Assembly (NCBI GenBank): GCA_045601245.1
Contig: JAZRZH010000060.1
Coordinates: 1-26,936 of the forward strand
Direction: 5' to 3'
DNA: 26,936 nt
DNA from: Cacconaster sp045601245
GTDB taxonomy: Bacteria > Bacteroidota > Bacteroidia > Bacteroidales > UBA932
Shown: piece by piece, positions 1 through 6,704 of the stretch
Position numbering within the stretch: position 1 is the first letter of the stretch
Layout: every line of letters starts with the position of its first letter
Made by a program: the position numbers and the translations under genes
Notes under the pieces: model-generated
Told to the model about the DNA's origin: nothing
Databases searched by the model: none
The model's input: only the letters and a program-made list of their open reading frames with translations

Positions 1-203
1 ATGTGAACGCCAGCTTCCTGTTTTACAATACCGCCCTGCGGATTCTTGGAGTTTGGTTTGGTGTGCTTGCTGACCATGTTGACTCCCTCAACAATAGCGC
101 GATTCTTCTCTGTATCCACTGAAAGTACGCGACCGGTCTTACCCTTGTCGTTACCGGCGTTTACATAGACCATATCGCCTTTCTTAATGTGTAACTTTGT
201 CAT
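1..203 (-). CDS. rplX: 50S ribosomal protein L24, 3' end outside window
   Basis: Reading leftwards from the ATG at 203 gives 67 codons with no stop before the window edge, so the C-terminus is missing. The N-terminus MTKLHIKKGDMVYVNAGNDK is a KOW-type start (K-K-G-D-x-V, then G-x-D-K-G-K-x-G), and VEGVNMVSKHTKP further on is typical of L24. L24 is an assembly-initiator protein of the large subunit that binds 23S rRNA. It follows rplN by 18 nt in the normal order of the spc operon and is presumably cotranscribed with the genes to its right. Only the truncation is unusual, and the window boundary causes it. Confidence 0.97.
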   Translation of the reverse strand, partial: MTKLHIKKGDMVYVNAGNDKGKTGRVLSVDTEKNRAIVEGVNMVSKHTKPNSKNPQGGIVKQEAGVH

Positions 204-221
204 AATTCTACTCCTTATAGA

Positions 222-587
222 TTAAAGAACCTCAGGGGCCAGTGAGACAATCTTCATATAATTATCGCGGAGCTCTCTGGCAACAGGGCCGAAGATACGG
301 GTTCCGACGACTTCATCAGTCTTGCTCAACAATACGCATGCATTGTCATCGAAGCGGATATAAGAACCGTCAGCGCGACGGATCTCCTTCTTCGTGCGGA
401 CTACTACTGCATTTGAAACTGCACCCTTCTTGGTGTTGCCACCAGGGATGGCGCTCTTTACGGCAACTACAATCTTGTCACCTACACTTGCGTAGCGGCG
501 GCGTGTACCGCCAAGGACACGGATGCAGAGGACTTCCTTCGCACCACTGTTGTCTGCTACCATTAAACGTGATTCCTGCTGTATCAT
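222..587 (-). CDS. rplN: 50S ribosomal protein L14
   Basis: The 121-residue product starts MIQQESRLMVADNSGAKEV, the invariant L14 N-terminus, and contains the family signature around GGNTKKGAVSNAVVVRTKKE. It ends EVL, as usual, and its length matches the family (about 120-122). L14 sits at the subunit interface, contacts 16S and 23S rRNA, and is the binding site for the silencing factor RsfS where that exists. The start codon is 2 nt after the rpsQ stop, so the two are probably translationally coupled. No deviation from the family was seen. Confidence 0.99.
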   Translation of the reverse strand: MIQQESRLMVADNSGAKEVLCIRVLGGTRRRYASVGDKIVVAVKSAIPGGNTKKGAVSNAVVVRTKKEIRRADGSYIRFDDNACVLLSKTDEVVGTRIFGPVARELRDNYMKIVSLAPEVL

Positions 588-589
588 TG

Positions 590-844
590 TTACTTAACTT
601 TTTCTACGATTTCTACTAATCTCCAACGCTTTGTCTTGCTGAGAGGACGGGTCTCCATGATGCGTACGGTATCACCCTCGCTGCACTCGTTCTTCTCATC
701 CTGTGCGACAAACTTTGTGGTTTTGTTTACGAACTTTCCGTAAATAGGATGCATCTCCTTGGTCTTGACAGCAACTACGATAGACTTATCCATTTTGTTG
801 CTTACCACGATTCCTATTCTTTCTTTACGAAGATTTCTTTCCAT
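590..844 (-). CDS. rpsQ: 30S ribosomal protein S17
   Basis: An 84-residue basic protein starting MERNLRKERIGIVVSNKMDK. The OB-fold signature is present: G-x-V-x-S-x-K-M-D-K-S-I-V-V near residues 11-25, then MHPIYGKFV and a C-terminal GDTVRIMETRPLSKTKRWRL. S17 is a primary binder of the 5' domain of 16S rRNA. It lies between rpmC (14 nt upstream) and rplN (2 nt downstream), the standard order. Length and motifs are normal for Bacteroidota. Confidence 0.99.
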   Translation of the reverse strand: MERNLRKERIGIVVSNKMDKSIVVAVKTKEMHPIYGKFVNKTTKFVAQDEKNECSEGDTVRIMETRPLSKTKRWRLVEIVEKVK

Positions 845-858
845 AGGACTTATCTATT

Positions 859-1053
859 TTAGTTCTGTTTTTCTTTTTCTGCAAGAATGGTCATCATACG
901 GGCGATATCGCACTTTGCCTTCTTGATCTTAGAAGTATCTTCCAGAGGAGAAATCACATGATTCATCTTCATGCGGTTGAGATTCTGCTTCTCGGTTTCG
1001 ATACGGTCGCGCAGATCAGCAACGGCCATCTCGCGGATTTCTTTTGTCTTCAT
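859..1053 (-). CDS. rpmC: 50S ribosomal protein L29
   Basis: A 64-residue, mostly helical, lysine-rich protein beginning MKTKEIREMAVADLRDRIE. It has the two-helix L29 pattern (leader, then K-Q-N-L-N-R-M-K, then K-x-K-C-D-I-A-R-M-M-T-I-L-A-E). L29 lies near the polypeptide exit tunnel of the large subunit and contributes to the docking site for SRP and trigger factor. The gene is 18 nt downstream of rplP and 14 nt upstream of rpsQ. Nothing unusual was seen. Confidence 0.98.
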   Translation of the reverse strand: MKTKEIREMAVADLRDRIETEKQNLNRMKMNHVISPLEDTSKIKKAKCDIARMMTILAEKEKQN

Positions 1054-1071
1054 TTCCTTGCTCCGATTAGA

Positions 1072-1491
1072 TTATTCAACATAGTCCCTTCTGACCACGA
1101 ACTTGGTGGCGATAGGTAATTTCTGAGCGCCGAGACGGAGAGCCTCCTTGGCAACCTCCATTGGAACGCCTTCAGCTTCAATAAGCATGCGGCCCGGGGT
1201 TACAGGAGCAACGAATCCCTCAGGATTACCCTTACCTTTACCCATACGCACTTCAGCAGGCTTCTTTGTGTAAGGCTTGTCCGGGAAAATGCGGATCCAG
1301 ATCTGACCCTCACGCTTCATATAACGGACTACAGCCTGACGGGCAGCCTCAATCTGCTGACCGGTCAGCCAGCAGCTTTCAAGAGTCTTGATACCAAAAG
1401 ATCCAAAAGCCAATTGGTTTCCTCTCTGGGCAGTGCCTTTCATACGGCCTTTCTGCTGCCTTCTAAACTTGGTTTTTTTCGGTTGTAACAT
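1072..1491 (-). CDS. rplP: 50S ribosomal protein L16, first gene of a split ribosomal operon
   Basis: The ATG at 1491 gives 139 residues starting MLQPKKTKFRRQQKGRMKG, the canonical L16 N-terminus. The reading frame is open 62 codons further upstream, but that part has no ribosomal homology and overlaps the promoter at 1570-1599, so the long start is rejected. The family signatures GNQLAFGSFG, R-I-F-P-D-K-P and GKGKGNPEGFVAPV are present. L16 contacts A-site tRNA and is needed for late assembly of the large subunit. In most bacteria rpsC directly precedes rplP. Here the gene upstream is a dipeptidase, with a terminator and a promoter in between, so rplP heads its own transcription unit. Confidence 0.98.
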   Translation of the reverse strand: MLQPKKTKFRRQQKGRMKGTAQRGNQLAFGSFGIKTLESCWLTGQQIEAARQAVVRYMKREGQIWIRIFPDKPYTKKPAEVRMGKGKGNPEGFVAPVTPGRMLIEAEGVPMEVAKEALRLGAQKLPIATKFVVRRDYVE

Positions 1492-1534
1492 CTCTTTATT
1501 ACTTAAAATTATATCTAAATTTCTATTTTCCAGC

Positions 1535-1561
1535 AACTTAGCCCATTTCAAGGCATAAGTT
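1535..1561 (-). promoter_or_regulatory. Stem-loop at the 5' end of the predicted rplP leader
   Basis: On the minus strand, AACTTATGCC (1561-1552) can pair with GGCTAAGTT (1543-1535). This gives a 9-bp stem with one bulged base and an 8-nt loop. It would lie within a few nucleotides of the transcript start predicted from the promoter at 1570-1599, and about 43 nt before the rplP start codon. A role in mRNA stability or autoregulation is inference only. Confidence 0.45.
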
Positions 1562-1569
1562 ATGGGATG

Positions 1570-1599
1570 CAAAGATACGCAATAAATTTGAAATGCAAA
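1570..1599 (-). promoter_or_regulatory. Bacteroidota-type promoter for rplP and downstream ribosomal genes
   Basis: The minus strand reads TTTG (1599-1596), 18 nt, then TATCTTTG (1577-1570), which matches TAnnTTTG exactly. Transcription would begin near 1563-1566, leaving a leader of roughly 72-75 nt before the rplP ATG at 1491. The box lies in the gap created by the loss of rpsC upstream of rplP. Confidence 0.75.
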
Positions 1600-1631
1600 C
1601 ATTTTTTGGACTTTTTTCACCACTTTTCGAC

Positions 1632-1660
1632 AAAAAAAATAGCCACGCAAAGTGGCTATT
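1632..1660 (-). terminator. Rho-independent terminator after the M19 dipeptidase gene
   Basis: A 9-bp perfect stem, AATAGCCAC (1638-1646) with GTGGCTATT (1652-1660), has a 5-nt loop. On the minus strand it is followed by a run of T (complement of the A run at 1632-1639). It lies about 63 nt past the dipeptidase stop codon and upstream of the rplP promoter, so it insulates the two units. Confidence 0.8.
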
Positions 1661-1723
1661 TTCAATTCGTTATGCAAGTGATAAAACTTGTGTTCCGATC
1701 ACTTTTCGACAGAACTCCTATAG

Positions 1724-2830
1724 CTATCTGAGACTCTTTGCAACGCGCTCTACCTCGGTCATCACGCGAAGAACGTTCTCACCCCAGAAGAGCTTGATAT
1801 CGCGGTCGCTCCAGCCGCGACGGATAAGCTCCATGGTGATATTCTGGATCTCGGCGGCGCTGTTGCAGCCGTTGAATCCGCCACCGCCGTCAAAGTCGGA
1901 GCCGAAACCGACGTGCTCCACACCAACGAGGTCACGTACGTGCTCCACGTGATCGCAATAGCACCTGACATCCGCAGCAGTCTCGGAATCGGCCATGAAG
2001 CCGTGATATGTCGTGATCTGGATGATTCCGCCGGCTGCGGCGATATCCTTGATCTGCTTGTCAGTGAGATTTCGGGCGTGGTTCTTAATAGCCGAGCAGC
2101 AGGAGTGCGAAGCGATGATCGGCGCCTTGCTGTGCTCGAGGCAGTCCTGAACTGTCTCGGCGGAGGTATGCGAGATGTCGATGATGATGCCGAGCCTGTT
2201 CATCTCTTCCACGACCTTCACTCCGAAAGGCGAAAGGCCGTGCCATTCCGGACCCTTCTTGAAGCCGCGCTTCGGGTTATCCTGAGTGATTGCGGCGTCG
2301 CAGACGTCGTTATTGTTATTATGGGAAAGCGTGATGTAGCGCACGCCCATATCGTAGAACATCTGAACGTTGGCGAGGTCCTTGCCGAGCGCATAGCCGT
2401 TCTCGATGGCCATTATGCCTATGAGCTTTCCGGCCTTCTTGAGCTTGCGCACATCCGAAGCGGTATAGGCGATGCCGATTTCATCGGAATGCTTCTGCGC
2501 ATAGTCCTTGAAATTGGCGATCATTGCCTTAGTATACTCAGTCTTGGCGAGCAGAGTGCTGTCATCGCGGCGGCCCTGGCCCACGTAGGCTGCGAAGAAT
2601 ACGGCGTCGAGGCCGCCCTTGCGCATCTTGTCGAGATTGACCTGAAGTTTGGAAACGTCCTTTCCGCGGTACATCTCCATCACGGTGTCAGTATGCGTAT
2701 CCATCGAAATGATGGATTTGTGTAGTTTTGCCGAATGTGCGGCAACATCCACCGAATCCTTCTGCATTGAGAAGGAGAGCGCCGCAAAGATTGACAGTGC
2801 GGCGCCCAGCTTTATTATCATTCTGTTCAT
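1724..2830 (-). CDS. Exported membrane (renal) dipeptidase, peptidase family M19
   Basis: A 368-residue protein with an N-terminal signal peptide (about residues 1-21), so it probably acts in the periplasm. M19 enzymes are two-zinc hydrolases that cleave dipeptides, often with a D-amino acid in the second position. Likely metal ligands are visible: H46-x-D48 in MDTHTD, E143 in MAIENG, H221 in DISHTS and H242 in ASHSC. The acidic GFGSDFDG motif near D312-D314 is also typical. Length fits the family. It starts 14 nt after the gltS-like transporter gene on the same strand, so the pair is probably one operon that releases and imports amino acids. Substrate specificity cannot be read from the sequence. 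Confidence 0.9.
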   Translation of the reverse strand: MNRMIIKLGAALSIFAALSFSMQKDSVDVAAHSAKLHKSIISMDTHTDTVMEMYRGKDVSKLQVNLDKMRKGGLDAVFFAAYVGQGRRDDSTLLAKTEYTKAMIANFKDYAQKHSDEIGIAYTASDVRKLKKAGKLIGIMAIENGYALGKDLANVQMFYDMGVRYITLSHNNNNDVCDAAITQDNPKRGFKKGPEWHGLSPFGVKVVEEMNRLGIIIDISHTSAETVQDCLEHSKAPIIASHSCCSAIKNHARNLTDKQIKDIAAAGGIIQITTYHGFMADSETAADVRCYCDHVEHVRDLVGVEHVGFGSDFDGGGGFNGCNSAAEIQNITMELIRRGWSDRDIKLFWGENVLRVMTEVERVAKSLR

Positions 2831-2844
2831 TTAATGAAAAGAGT

Positions 2845-4227
2845 CTATTTAGCCTGATTCAATTCCTTAATCTGCTTGCTTGACAACCACCATCCCATCT
2901 TCTTGGCGAGAAGCAGGATGAGGAATGCCAGAAGAAGATATCCGAGGCAGAGCCATAGCAGCCATCCACCCTTTGCAGCAAACGGCACGGAGAGAATGAG
3001 TATGATCTCGATAGGGGCGCAAGGGAGGAATGCGAGTGCGTAGTTGTCGAGAGCGTGTGATTCGTTCTTAGGGTCCACGATGCGGAGAAGGGCGATACCG
3101 ATTGCCATTGTTCCGGTCCACCAGCCCCATGCGAAGATGGCCTTCTCGAACCAGTCTTCCTTATAAAGGTGACGCGCGAAATAGAAGCAGAGAAAAATGG
3201 TGACTGCGATACCGAGGATGAGTAGCACCACGAGAGCGGAGATGTTCTGAGCCACGACCTTGAGGTTGATGGCACCGACGCCGCAGGCAACGAGGAGGTC
3301 GGTTGCGGTTCCGCTGATGTTGCTGATGGTCTTCTGCTCCACATAGTAGCTGGCCTTGGTCTTGTCAAGCAGGAACTTGCCGAGGAGGCCGACGAGGTAT
3401 GCGGTAAGGAATACCGGGATATCGAGAGGATCGCCGCCGACAGCGAAATTGGTCTTCACCAACTGGGTGAGGAGGTATCCGCCGAACGCGCAGACGAAAA
3501 CGATTCCGAGATGGAGGGAATAGTGCTCCAGGGAGATGGAGGAGATGGTGGCCTTACCGAGGTCATCGCGCTTCTCTTCAGGGACGAGGCCGCTGCGGAG
3601 CTCGTCAGGAAGTTCCGCAAAGTCGGTGACGTACGATGTCTGGTGCTTCTTGGTGGCGAGCTTGATGAAGAGCACACCGCAGATGACACCGAGGATGACA
3701 CCGACAGTGGCGGGGGTCATACCGAGGCTGAGGGCATCAGGCCAGCCCATACCTTCGAATGTCGCACCCATTGCGGCTGCGGTGCCGTGACCTCCGTAGA
3801 AGCCTACCGGGCACATTATGCCGAATGCCGGATGAACACCGAATATCGGAGTGAGGATAATGATTCCGAGGATACCCACTACAGCCCACTGGAAGAGCAT
3901 TCCGAACTGCGAATAAGCCCACATCGGGCCTACTTTGCCGGCGACCTCCTTGACCTTGAATGAAGGTGAGGAGAGCGGAAGGGCTGCGAATACGACTGCG
4001 ATGAGGATGGCGGAATAGGTTCCGAGATTATTGGAAATCGGCAGCCACTGGAGGCCGTTAGGGCCGAAGATCAGCGCCAGGAGACCCGCAATCAATGATG
4101 GCGGGATGAACATTTTCTGAATGAATTTGAGTTTTGCTCTGCAGAGCTTGCCAATGAGCAGCAATGCCAGGATCATACCGGCATCGGAGAACAGTACCCA
4201 CGGGGTAAAATTGGTAAGGTCGAACAT
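2845..4227 (-). CDS. Sodium/glutamate symporter (GltS/ESS family)
   Basis: A 460-residue, strongly hydrophobic inner-membrane protein with about ten or more membrane segments and a hydrophilic loop near residues 190-230. The GFYGGHGTAAAMG stretch (about residues 142-154) corresponds to the conserved G-G-H-G-T loop of sodium/glutamate carriers. A second helical-hairpin repeat follows in the C-terminal half, with NISGTATDLLVACGVGAINL near its start. The family couples sodium entry to uptake of glutamate or related acids. The M19 dipeptidase follows 14 nt later. A TATATTTG box lies 47 nt upstream. The family is well supported; glutamate as the actual substrate is inferred, and 460 residues is somewhat longer than E. 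coli GltS (about 400). Confidence 0.85.
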   Translation of the reverse strand: MFDLTNFTPWVLFSDAGMILALLLIGKLCRAKLKFIQKMFIPPSLIAGLLALIFGPNGLQWLPISNNLGTYSAILIAVVFAALPLSSPSFKVKEVAGKVGPMWAYSQFGMLFQWAVVGILGIIILTPIFGVHPAFGIMCPVGFYGGHGTAAAMGATFEGMGWPDALSLGMTPATVGVILGVICGVLFIKLATKKHQTSYVTDFAELPDELRSGLVPEEKRDDLGKATISSISLEHYSLHLGIVFVCAFGGYLLTQLVKTNFAVGGDPLDIPVFLTAYLVGLLGKFLLDKTKASYYVEQKTISNISGTATDLLVACGVGAINLKVVAQNISALVVLLILGIAVTIFLCFYFARHLYKEDWFEKAIFAWGWWTGTMAIGIALLRIVDPKNESHALDNYALAFLPCAPIEIILILSVPFAAKGGWLLWLCLGYLLLAFLILLLAKKMGWWLSSKQIKELNQAK

Positions 4228-4267
4228 ATCTGAAGTTTTTTGTTTTGGTATTCCTTTTGTTTATAGG

Positions 4268-4303
4268 ATTTTGCAAATATAAGCAATTTTCCTATTATTT
4301 TTG
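4268..4303 (+). promoter_or_regulatory. Promoter for the DUF4294 gene
   Basis: TATTTTTG at 4296-4303 matches TAnnTTTG, with ATTTTG at 4268-4273 as a possible -33 box (22-nt spacing, slightly long). The start codon is at 4312, so the predicted transcript has almost no leader. The sequence overlaps the opposing gltS promoter box. Confidence 0.5.
4274..4281 (-). promoter_or_regulatory. -7 promoter box for the gltS-like/M19 operon
   Basis: The minus strand reads TATATTTG, an exact TAnnTTTG match, giving a leader of about 40 nt before the ATG at 4227. No convincing -33 box was found at the expected spacing. Confidence 0.55.
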
Positions 4304-4311
4304 CAGTCGCA

Positions 4312-5052
4312 ATGAAGAGAGTCCGATTAATATTGCTTGTCCTGCTGACGGTTGTTCCGGCCGGAAATCTGTCCGCCCAGAAACCGAAGCCGGCGGGCGG
4401 ATATGTGATGCCATACATCATCAGCGGCAAAGACACGATATATGTGGACGACATCACCCCTGCGGTCGTATCACCGCGCGGCAAGATGAGCAAGCGGCAG
4501 TGGCGCGACTACTACAAGCGCGTCCACAATTTCAGCAAGGCATATCCTTACGCGCTCGCCATATCGGACATAATCCACTCTACCGACAGCCTTTTCGAGG
4601 CCGACCATTATACCAGAAGACAGGAGGACAAATTCCTCGCAAAACTCAAGGACGACCTGCTCAAGGAGTTCGAGCCGGTATTCCGCAAACTCACGCTCAA
4701 GCAGGGGCTGATGATGATACGGCTCATCGACAGGGAAGTCGGGCAAACGCCATATTATGTACTGAAAAGATATCTCGACGGCCCTACCGCGACATTCTGG
4801 CAGGGAGTCGCTAAGGTATTCGGCGGCAACCTCAAACAGCCGTACGACCAGTTCGGACAGGACAAGGACCTGGAGGAACTCGTGGCGATATGGGAGCGCG
4901 GGGATTTCAGCCGCCTCTATTTCTCGATATTCGGCAAGGAGCCTCCGGAGATGTTCATTCCGGAAAGATTCAGGAACGGCGTACCTGTCGACCAGTCCCC
5001 TATGATGAAGAAAGGAGTACCGTCCGGCAGACGGGCTTCGAGACGCTCGTGA
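4312..5052 (+). CDS. DUF4294 family exported protein
   Basis: A 246-residue protein with an N-terminal signal peptide (cleavage likely after about residue 22, ...GNLSAQ). The central part has charged helices: a WRDYYKRVHNFSKAYPYAL motif, K-F-L-A-K-L-K-D-D-L-L-K-E-F-E, and L-M-M-I-R-L-I-D-R-E-V-G-Q-T-P-Y-Y. The end of the conserved region reads PPEMFIPERF. This is the pattern of the Bacteroidota-specific DUF4294 proteins, whose biochemical role is unknown; the signal places it in the cell envelope. Its last 45 codons overlap the 3' end of lpxH on the opposite strand by 136 nt. The final basic stretch (GVPSGRRASRRS) lies beyond the conserved motif and may be shaped by that overlap. Confidence 0.8.
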   Translation: MKRVRLILLVLLTVVPAGNLSAQKPKPAGGYVMPYIISGKDTIYVDDITPAVVSPRGKMSKRQWRDYYKRVHNFSKAYPYALAISDIIHSTDSLFEADHYTRRQEDKFLAKLKDDLLKEFEPVFRKLTLKQGLMMIRLIDREVGQTPYYVLKRYLDGPTATFWQGVAKVFGGNLKQPYDQFGQDKDLEELVAIWERGDFSRLYFSIFGKEPPEMFIPERFRNGVPVDQSPMMKKGVPSGRRASRRS

Positions 5053-5660
5053 ATGTGACCGAAGACAAACGCGTCAACCCTCTCATCAAACCCAGCCGCG
5101 AACTTGTAAAGCGGGTCGTTTTCACCCTGAAAGACATATCCCGAATGGCGCCTGCGGCTTAACGCGGACCAGGAACGGGCGAAGGAAAAGACCCAGCGCG
5201 GAGGCAGAGCCTTCAGCAGTGATATACACACGCGCGAGCGGAACAGCCGGAAGACGAGACGCTCGCCGAAACCTCTGCGACCCAGGCCGTCACCGTGTCC
5301 GAGGCACAGCGTCAAAGAGCCCACCTGCCGCACGACATACCTGTCGCGGATAATCTCGGCTCCTATCTCCTTTTCAAGGTAATCGGTCAGCCACCAGTCG
5401 TGATTGCCGCAGATATAGTGGATCTCCACTCCCCTGTCGGCAAGGGAGGCGAGAGCTCCGAGGGCACGGATTCCGCCTTTCGGGACAACGTCGCGGTATT
5501 CGACCCGGAAATCGAAGATGTCCCCGAGCAGATACAGCCCGACGGTGTCAGCCGGCAATGAATTGAGAAAGGCGACAAAGCGCTTCTCCGCGAGATTGTC
5601 CGGATCGGAAGCCGCGCCTATATGGACGTCGGATGCGAAGAAGTATCTGCCGTCCGCCAT
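4917..5660 (-). CDS. lpxH: UDP-2,3-diacylglucosamine diphosphatase (lipid A synthesis)
   Basis: A 247-residue calcineurin-like phosphoesterase with all metal-binding motifs: D11-x-H13 (SDVHIG), G-D47 (LLGDIFDF), G-N86-H87-D (CGNHDWW), H122 (LGHGDG) and G-H202-I-H204. The length and the GNHDWW motif fit LpxH, which hydrolyses UDP-2,3-diacylglucosamine to lipid X at the inner membrane. It starts 3 nt after the uppP stop, so it is the last gene of the ftsX-DUF3098-uppP-lpxH operon. The 3' end runs 136 nt into the convergent DUF4294 gene. Some Bacteroidota paralogues of this fold are not LpxH, so the symbol is likely rather than certain. Confidence 0.85.
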   Translation of the reverse strand: MADGRYFFASDVHIGAASDPDNLAEKRFVAFLNSLPADTVGLYLLGDIFDFRVEYRDVVPKGGIRALGALASLADRGVEIHYICGNHDWWLTDYLEKEIGAEIIRDRYVVRQVGSLTLCLGHGDGLGRRGFGERLVFRLFRSRVCISLLKALPPRWVFSFARSWSALSRRRHSGYVFQGENDPLYKFAAGFDERVDAFVFGHIHERLEARLPDGTPFFIIGDWSTGTPFLNLSGMNISGGSLPNIEK

Positions 5661-5663
5661 ATA

Positions 5664-6458
5664 TTATATGAAATTCAATATGAAGCAGAGTATCGCCGCT
5701 GCGACGCAGTAGAGGGCGAACCATCTGAGTTTCGCCTTCTTGACAATGGATATCATCACCCTGCAGGCGAAGAGGCCTGAAACGAATGCAGCCACAAAAC
5801 CGATGGCCAGCTGCAAGCCGCCTACGGAACTTGCCGAGGCATCTCCTCCGACCAAATCAAGGAATGCCTCACCGAGGATCGGTACAAGCACCATAAGGAA
5901 CGAGAAGCGGGCGACCTTGTCCTTGCCGACGCCGCACATAAGGCCCGTCGCAATGGTGGAGCCGCTTCGGGAAAGGCCCGGAATCACCGCCACCGCCTGG
6001 GCAACACCCATCCAGATGGCAGACTTGTATGACATCTCCGCTCCTTCCGCTGATTGGCGGTCCTTCTTCATCTCGCTGAAGAACAGCAGCGCCGCCGTGA
6101 CCAGAAGAGCGCATCCGACCACTATGAGACCAGTGCCAAAAAGCGACTCTACATAATCCTTGAAGAACATCCCGACTACGAAGACCGGAATCATCGAGAC
6201 AAGTATCATACAAATGTATCTGGTCTCGTCATTATACTTGAATTTGAACAAGCCCTGAAGCAGCTGCAAAATCTCCTTGCGGAACACCACGATGGTGGCG
6301 AGCACCGTGGCTGCGTGGACGGCAATGTCAAATGAAAGGTCGGACGTCTCTATCCCGAACAGGCTTTTCGAGATTGCAAGATGTCCACTGCTGCTTACGG
6401 GCAGGAACTCGGTCAGGCCCTGGACCAGACCGAGGATCAGTGCTTCTATCGAATTCAT
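5664..6458 (-). CDS. uppP: Undecaprenyl-diphosphatase
   Basis: A 264-residue polytopic membrane protein. The two BacA/UppP signatures are clear: LVQGLTEFLPVSSSGHLAI (residues 11-29, with E17 and S-S-S-G-H) and IPGLSRSGSTIATG in the second half. The enzyme dephosphorylates undecaprenyl pyrophosphate to recycle the lipid carrier for peptidoglycan and O-antigen and can give bacitracin resistance. The ATG overlaps the stop of the DUF3098 gene by 4 nt (ATGA arrangement), indicating coupled translation, and lpxH follows after 3 nt. Length is normal for the family. Confidence 0.97.
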   Translation of the reverse strand: MNSIEALILGLVQGLTEFLPVSSSGHLAISKSLFGIETSDLSFDIAVHAATVLATIVVFRKEILQLLQGLFKFKYNDETRYICMILVSMIPVFVVGMFFKDYVESLFGTGLIVVGCALLVTAALLFFSEMKKDRQSAEGAEMSYKSAIWMGVAQAVAVIPGLSRSGSTIATGLMCGVGKDKVARFSFLMVLVPILGEAFLDLVGGDASASSVGGLQLAIGFVAAFVSGLFACRVMISIVKKAKLRWFALYCVAAAILCFILNFI

Positions 6459-6691
6459 TCCTGAGTATCCTTATCCTTCGGCTTTGCCATAATCGAAACG
6501 ATTATTATCACAATGCCGATTATCACCAGAAGTGGAGAAAGCACGAGGCGCCTGAAATTGAACATATCCATATTGAAAACGTCAGGATCGGTCGAACCGC
6601 CTCCGATCATCAGGATATATCCGGCTACCATTACAATCAAGCCGACTAGTATCAGCCTGACATTCTTGGAAGGAATTGAGAAATTTGCCAT
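6455..6691 (-). CDS. DUF3098 small membrane protein
   Basis: A 78-residue protein with two predicted membrane segments (about residues 11-30 and 48-68), a connecting GGGSTDPDVFN loop, and a charged C-terminal tail (KPKDKDTQE). This matches the DUF3098 family, which in Bacteroidota typically lies between ftsX and uppP, as here. Function is unknown; position suggests a link to septation or envelope synthesis. It begins 13 nt after the ftsX stop and overlaps the uppP start by 4 nt. Confidence 0.85.
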   Translation of the reverse strand: MANFSIPSKNVRLILVGLIVMVAGYILMIGGGSTDPDVFNMDMFNFRRLVLSPLLVIIGIVIIIVSIMAKPKDKDTQE

Positions 6692-6704
6692 TATTCAATA
6701 AAAA

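Noticed and set aside
1072..1677. Longer rplP reading frame with 62 extra N-terminal residues
   Set aside because: The extension has no L16 similarity and covers the promoter boxes and the leader hairpin; the canonical L16 start MLQPKKTKF is at 1491.
1913..2725. Long plus-strand open frame (270 codons) opposite the M19 dipeptidase
   Set aside because: It is antisense to a clearly conserved enzyme and has no recognisable motif, signal peptide or promoter; GC-rich codon positions of the real gene explain the openness.
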